From a virus, in the IMG/VR virus record IMGVR_UViG_3300030110_003847, positions 601-41,819 of that record: 41,219 nucleotides of DNA; one strand, written 5' to 3'. How positions within the stretch are numbered: position 1 is the stretch's first letter; every line of letters begins with the position of its first letter. Below are positions 40,719 through 41,219 of this stretch, piece by piece. Position numbers and translations under genes: made by a program. A model generated the notes under the pieces. That model had not been told where the DNA came from. It did not search any database and saw only the letters and a list, made by a program, of their open reading frames with translations.

Positions 40719-40744
40719 TATTTATAACCATATATACATATATA
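40719..40744 (-). promoter_or_regulatory. AT-rich gp45 leader with T4-late-like TATAAATA
   Basis: The 61-nt gap before gp45 holds TATAAATA on the minus strand (40726-40719), identical to the T4 late promoter core, and the 14-mer TATATACATATATA (40731-40744, plus strand) also found at 34964-34977. Transcription from the TATAAATA would start inside the ribosome-binding site, so use as a late promoter for gp45 is doubtful. Confidence 0.25.
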
Positions 40745-40763
40745 TAAGTTTGTTTTCTCAAAA

Positions 40764-41219
40764 TCAAAAAAATCTTTCTATAGTTTTAGAGGCATCTGTT
40801 GGTTCATCCCAATTAAGTGCCTGATAAAACATCATAATTTTTTTATGTAAAGCTTGTTTATATAACTTACTGGGATTTATAAACTGTCTTATAAAATCTA
40901 ATATCTCTGGTGGGTCTTCGTAACCTTTATAAGCTATTGTTTGTAATCCAATTGGATTTGGTTTTAAATAAACCCACATAATCTTTTCACCATCAAATAT
41001 TTGTGAATATCTTTTTGAAACTTTTAAATGTTTAAGTAAGTCATTATAAAATATAGCTGACTTAACGTGAACGGGTGTTCCTAACTTATACGAAGTAAAT
41101 AAGTTTCCATCTACAATACCATATTTTTTTATACCCTTTACACTCGTTGGTATTGCAATTTTATTAAAATCCATAAGTTTCATACTGTTTTTAAAATTAA
41201 TAATGAATTTATCTAATTT
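40764..41219 (-). CDS. 43: DNA polymerase gp43, C-terminal end (runs off right edge)
   Basis: The frame is open to the right edge, giving 151 C-terminal residues; the internal ATG at 41183 is not the true start. The segment matches the thumb of T4 family B polymerase: IAIPTSVKGIKKYG, GTPVHVKSAIFYNDLL (T4 CPFHIRGILTYNRAI), GEKIMWVYLKPNPIG (GEKVYVLPLREGNPFG), and the tail TIERFF, where T4 has its clamp-binding peptide SLFDMFDF. A C-terminal Phe-rich peptide that binds gp45 fits its immediate neighbour. The polymerase active site lies outside the window. Confidence 0.9.
   Translation of the reverse strand, partial: KLDKFIINFKNSMKLMDFNKIAIPTSVKGIKKYGIVDGNLFTSYKLGTPVHVKSAIFYNDLLKHLKVSKRYSQIFDGEKIMWVYLKPNPIGLQTIAYKGYEDPPEILDFIRQFINPSKLYKQALHKKIMMFYQALNWDEPTDASKTIERFF

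Noticed and set aside
1-41219. The window as a bacterial O-antigen or capsule locus
   Set aside because: Polymerase gp43, clamp gp45, loader gp44 and a gp62-like subunit, together with many small phage proteins and uniform strand and CATG avoidance, show a phage genome.
1-41219. tRNA genes, CRISPR arrays, insertion sequences and attachment sites
   Set aside because: None was seen. The Cas4-like nuclease alone is not evidence for CRISPR, because this family is common in phage recombination.

Overview
The window looks like part of the genome of a T4-like (myovirus-type) bacteriophage, very probably marine. The sequence is AT-rich (about 30% G+C by eye) and tightly packed, and every supported gene is on the minus strand. 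The right-hand 6 kb carries a T4-type replication module: the end of DNA polymerase gp43, sliding clamp gp45, clamp-loader ATPase gp44, a gp62-like clamp-loader small subunit and a Cas4/AddB-like nuclease. Small proteins between them resemble those of marine T4-like phages. The host is unknown. Sugar genes of lipopolysaccharide or capsule type and a phage lipoprotein point to a Gram-negative host.

Layout in the direction of transcription (right to left). 41.2-34.5 kb: replication and DNA-metabolism genes, with a Mom-like acyltransferase-fold protein inserted between clamp and clamp loader and a nucleotide-modification-associated (DUF1599/Nmad1) protein. 34.5-2.6 kb: about 32 kb of 35 contiguous genes, nearly all for making, activating, decorating or transferring sugars. 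2.6-0 kb: small phage proteins, a predicted lipoprotein, a helix-turn-helix/degenerate HNH protein, and the start of a 2[4Fe-4S] ferredoxin that runs off the left edge.

The sugar island contains two separate split transketolase pairs, a GmhA-type sedoheptulose-7-phosphate isomerase, a nucleotidyltransferase-kinase fusion, a HAD phosphatase, a GatZ-like aldolase-fold protein and an AroE-like dehydrogenase. It also has three or more NDP-sugar dehydratases, epimerases or reductases, a C-methyltransferase, a NodU-type carbamoyltransferase, an AsnB-type amidotransferase, a PIG-L deacetylase, a hexapeptide acyltransferase, a B12-binding radical SAM enzyme and roughly ten glycosyltransferase-like proteins. 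One reading is that transketolase feeds sedoheptulose 7-phosphate into an NDP-heptose route, whose product is then dehydrated, epimerised, methylated, carbamoylated or amidated and transferred. Neighbouring genes mostly overlap by ATGA, TAATG or 8-nt junctions, implying strong translational coupling.

Two sequence-level features stand out. I could not find a single CATG tetramer in the whole window, although base composition predicts roughly a hundred, and His codons before G switch to CAC. Two near-identical sigma70-like promoters (TTGACT, 18 nt, TATATT) precede the left-end small-gene/lipoprotein operon and the Nmad1-nuclease operon. A hairpin that could act as a terminator, or could hide a ribosome-binding site, lies in the only sizeable gap (11431-11619). 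No stretch over 300 bases lacks a gene, and I saw no tRNA, rRNA, CRISPR array or insertion sequence.
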